A DNA stretch of 64,000 nt from Natronococcus sp. A-GB1 (GTDB lineage Archaea; Halobacteriota; Halobacteria; Halobacteriales; Natrialbaceae). The notes under the pieces were generated by a model. That model searched no databases, was not told the origin of the DNA, and worked only from the letters and a program-made list of their open reading frames with translations. The position numbers and the translations under genes were made by a program. Below are positions 62,540 to 64,000 of the stretch, in pieces. Location: assembly GCF_029688845.1 (NCBI RefSeq), contig NZ_JARUKW010000001.1, positions 62,001 to 126,000 on the forward strand, written 5' to 3'. Each line of letters opens with the position of its first letter. Positions within the stretch are counted from its first letter, which is position 1.

Positions 62540-63411
62540 TTCGTGGCCTCCTGTGTGGCTTCCGCGTCCGTTTCGTCGTCGGCGAGCACGCCGGGTTCGA
62601 GGGTCGTCCCTTCGCCTGCGAGCGCACTCGAGATCGGTGCGTCCGCGTTCGCCGTCGCAACGATGACCGACGAGGCGCCACCATCAAGGGCCTCCTTGGC
62701 GGCCATGACCTTCTTGGTCATGAACCCCTCGGCAGCGTCCGTGACGGCCTCGAACTCCTCCGGGGTCGTGGCCGACTCGATCTTCGTCGACTCGTCGTCG
62801 GGATCCTCGCAGATCCCCGAGACATCGGTGAGAACGACCAGGTCGGCCTCGAGCGCACCCGCGATCGCCGCCGCGGCGCGGTCGGCATCGGCGTTGACGG
62901 CGGTGTACCCGCCGCCTTTTTCGGCTCCGAGCATCGGGACCGAGACGACGGGCGTGTACCCGCCCTCGAGCATCGTCTCGAGCAGATCGGCGTTGACCGA
63001 CTCGATCTTCCCCGAGTGGTCGCCGCGCAGGATCTTCTTCTTGCCGTCCACCTTCGCGCGGACGGCCGATTTTCGCTTGCCCTCGAGCAGTTTGCCGTCC
63101 GTTCCCGAGAGCCCGACGGCGTTGACGCCCTCGTTTTGTAGACTCTCGACGAGATCCGTGTTGAGCTTGCCTGGCATCACCATCTTGAAGACGTCCATGG
63201 TGTCTTCGTCGGTGAAGCGGCCGACGACGCCACCAGGCGTCTCGACGTAGGTAGGCTCCTGGCCGAGGTCCTCGAGAGTCTCGTCGACGGCCGTCGAGCC
63301 GCCGTGCGTGAGGACGACATCCTCGCCGTCCTCGACGAGGGAGGCGACGTCGGCGAGCGCACCTTCAGGATCGACGGCGCGAGCGCCGCCGATCTTCACT
63401 ACCACGGTCAT
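62536..63411 (-). CDS. argB: Acetylglutamate/[LysW]-glutamate kinase
   Basis: 291 aa. Amino acid kinase fold: VVVKIGGARAV, LTHGGSTAV, AVGLSGTDGKLLEGKRK and NADADRAAAAIAGALEADLV. It phosphorylates the carboxylate of carrier-bound glutamate. It has a C-terminal acidic tail. One base separates it from argC. Confidence 0.93.
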   Translation of the reverse strand: MTVVVKIGGARAVDPEGALADVASLVEDGEDVVLTHGGSTAVDETLEDLGQEPTYVETPGGVVGRFTDEDTMDVFKMVMPGKLNTDLVESLQNEGVNAVGLSGTDGKLLEGKRKSAVRAKVDGKKKILRGDHSGKIESVNADLLETMLEGGYTPVVSVPMLGAEKGGGYTAVNADADRAAAAIAGALEADLVVLTDVSGICEDPDDESTKIESATTPEEFEAVTDAAEGFMTKKVMAAKEALDGGASSVIVATANADAPISSALAGEGTTLEPGVLADDETDAEATQEATK

Positions 63412-63412
63412 C

Positions 63413-64000
63413 TCAGGGTGCCCCCACGGGGTGGAGCCCCGTAAACTCGAGTCCGGCCGTCTCCTCGAAGCCGAGCGCGATGTTCGCTGCGTGGACCGCC
63501 TGTCCCGCAGAGCCCTTCATCATGTTGTCGATCGCCGAGAAGACGACGATCCGCTTGTTCGATGGGTCGAGTTCGAAGCCGACCTCGGCGAGGTTCGTCC
63601 CTGCCACGGATTTCGGTTCCGGATAACGGTAGACGCCGGAGCCGCCCGCGGCCATGCGGACGAACGGCTCGTCCTCGTAGCATCCTCTGTACGCCTTCCA
63701 GAGGTCGCCCTTCGAGACCGGCCCGGACGGGAAGACGTGGCCCGTCGCGCTGGCGCCGCGGATCATGTCCACGGCGTGGCAGGTAAACGCCACGGAGGTG
63801 TCCAGAAACTGTTCGATCTCGGCCTCGTGACGATGTCCCGTCGGCGCGTAGGGGCGAACGACGCCCGAGCGCTCCGGATGGCTCGAGGCCTCGCCGCCGC
63901 CGGCACCACCCTCCGAAGAGCCGACCTTCACGTCGACGACGACCTGCTCGCCGCCCTCGAGAATTCCGTGCTCGAACAACGGGTACAGTCCGAGAATGGT
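63413..64000 (-). CDS. argC: N-acetyl/[LysW]-glutamyl-phosphate reductase, N-terminus outside window
   Basis: The last ~195 residues are visible; the reading frame is open to base 64000. The segments PYAPTGHRHEAEIEQFLD, VAFTCHAVDMIRGASATGHV and VFSAIDNMMKGSAGQAVHAA belong to the dimerisation and catalytic half of ArgC/LysY. The catalytic cysteine and NADP fold lie beyond the edge. It reduces the acyl-phosphate to the semialdehyde. The genes for ArgX and LysW are expected just outside. Confidence 0.92.
   Translation of the reverse strand, partial: TILGLYPLFEHGILEGGEQVVVDVKVGSSEGGAGGGEASSHPERSGVVRPYAPTGHRHEAEIEQFLDTSVAFTCHAVDMIRGASATGHVFPSGPVSKGDLWKAYRGCYEDEPFVRMAAGGSGVYRYPEPKSVAGTNLAEVGFELDPSNKRIVVFSAIDNMMKGSAGQAVHAANIALGFEETAGLEFTGLHPVGAP

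Noticed and set aside
1-64000. CRISPR array or rRNA genes
   Set aside because: I saw no regularly spaced direct repeats and no rRNA-like stretches; the repeats found are palindromic or tRNA-derived.

Overview
The window is a 64 kb piece of a haloarchaeal chromosome (class Halobacteria). Evidence: very high GC outside two islands, acidic proteins, split archaeal RNA polymerase genes (A'/A'' and B'/B''), aEF-2 with a diphthamide loop, TFB, an MCM helicase, uL16/L10e, HVO_0476-type and DUF7503/7504-type families known only from haloarchaea, and TATA-like boxes about 25-30 bases before start codons (leaderless transcription). The dispersed repeat suggests the Natrialbales side of the class, but I would not name a genus.

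Layout. 1-637: 3' part of a PhoU/TrkA-C protein, divergent from serS (749-2128). 2389-5525: aEF-2 and a zincin-like DUF5781 protein. 5589-10780: an accessory island with a DUF7504 protein, two paralogous CHAT (caspase-like) proteins of 686 and 675 aa with visible His/Cys dyads, and a 41-residue DUF7503-type membrane peptide. It lies between aEF-2 and rpsG. 10827-20202: the rpoH-rpoB2-rpoB1-rpoA1-rpoA2-nusA-rpsL-rpsG block on the minus strand. 20508-20671: two identical tRNA-Asp genes followed by a PD-(D/E)XK nuclease gene. 21440-30835: two Pcm-type methyltransferases, a zinc-finger protein, an aminopeptidase, pgk, gapA (bacterial type) and the divergent archaeal gapII, Hsp20, an ATP-grasp ligase and uL16. 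31196-36912: a small winged-helix protein, an M50-CBS protease, an ABC exporter pair, an MDR oxidoreductase and a beta carbonic anhydrase. 36974-41783: dabA-dabB (inorganic carbon uptake) and an Lrp/AsnC regulator. 42018-46536: a cold-shock protein, a NitT/TauT-type ABC transporter with two permeases, and a cupin. 46585-52961: a quinone-reductase/UbiA fusion, a helicase, a BofA-like protein, tRNA-Pro with decayed 3'-end repeats, a second cold-shock gene, a zinc ribbon and a DUF502 protein. 53049-59347: MCM with a mini-intein in its Walker A motif, TFB, threonine synthase and small regulators. 59368-64000: an argF-argE/lysK-argD-argB-argC operon of the LysW-carrier type, with argC running off the window.

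How parts fit together. Most of the window is housekeeping: transcription, translation, central carbon metabolism and arginine synthesis. The two gap promoters carry the same ACTC-N6-GAGT palindrome, which suggests joint opposite control of glycolysis and gluconeogenesis. Carbonic anhydrase, DabA, DabB and an Lrp-type regulator form a probable inorganic-carbon module. The most unusual region is the CHAT island. It is AT-richer than its surroundings, carries a duplicated predicted protease and a tiny membrane peptide, and has a sharp composition break inside the first CHAT gene. An 83-bp palindromic repeat occurs twice in inverted orientation (30.1 and 50.8 kb), with a possible decayed relative at 51.8 kb.
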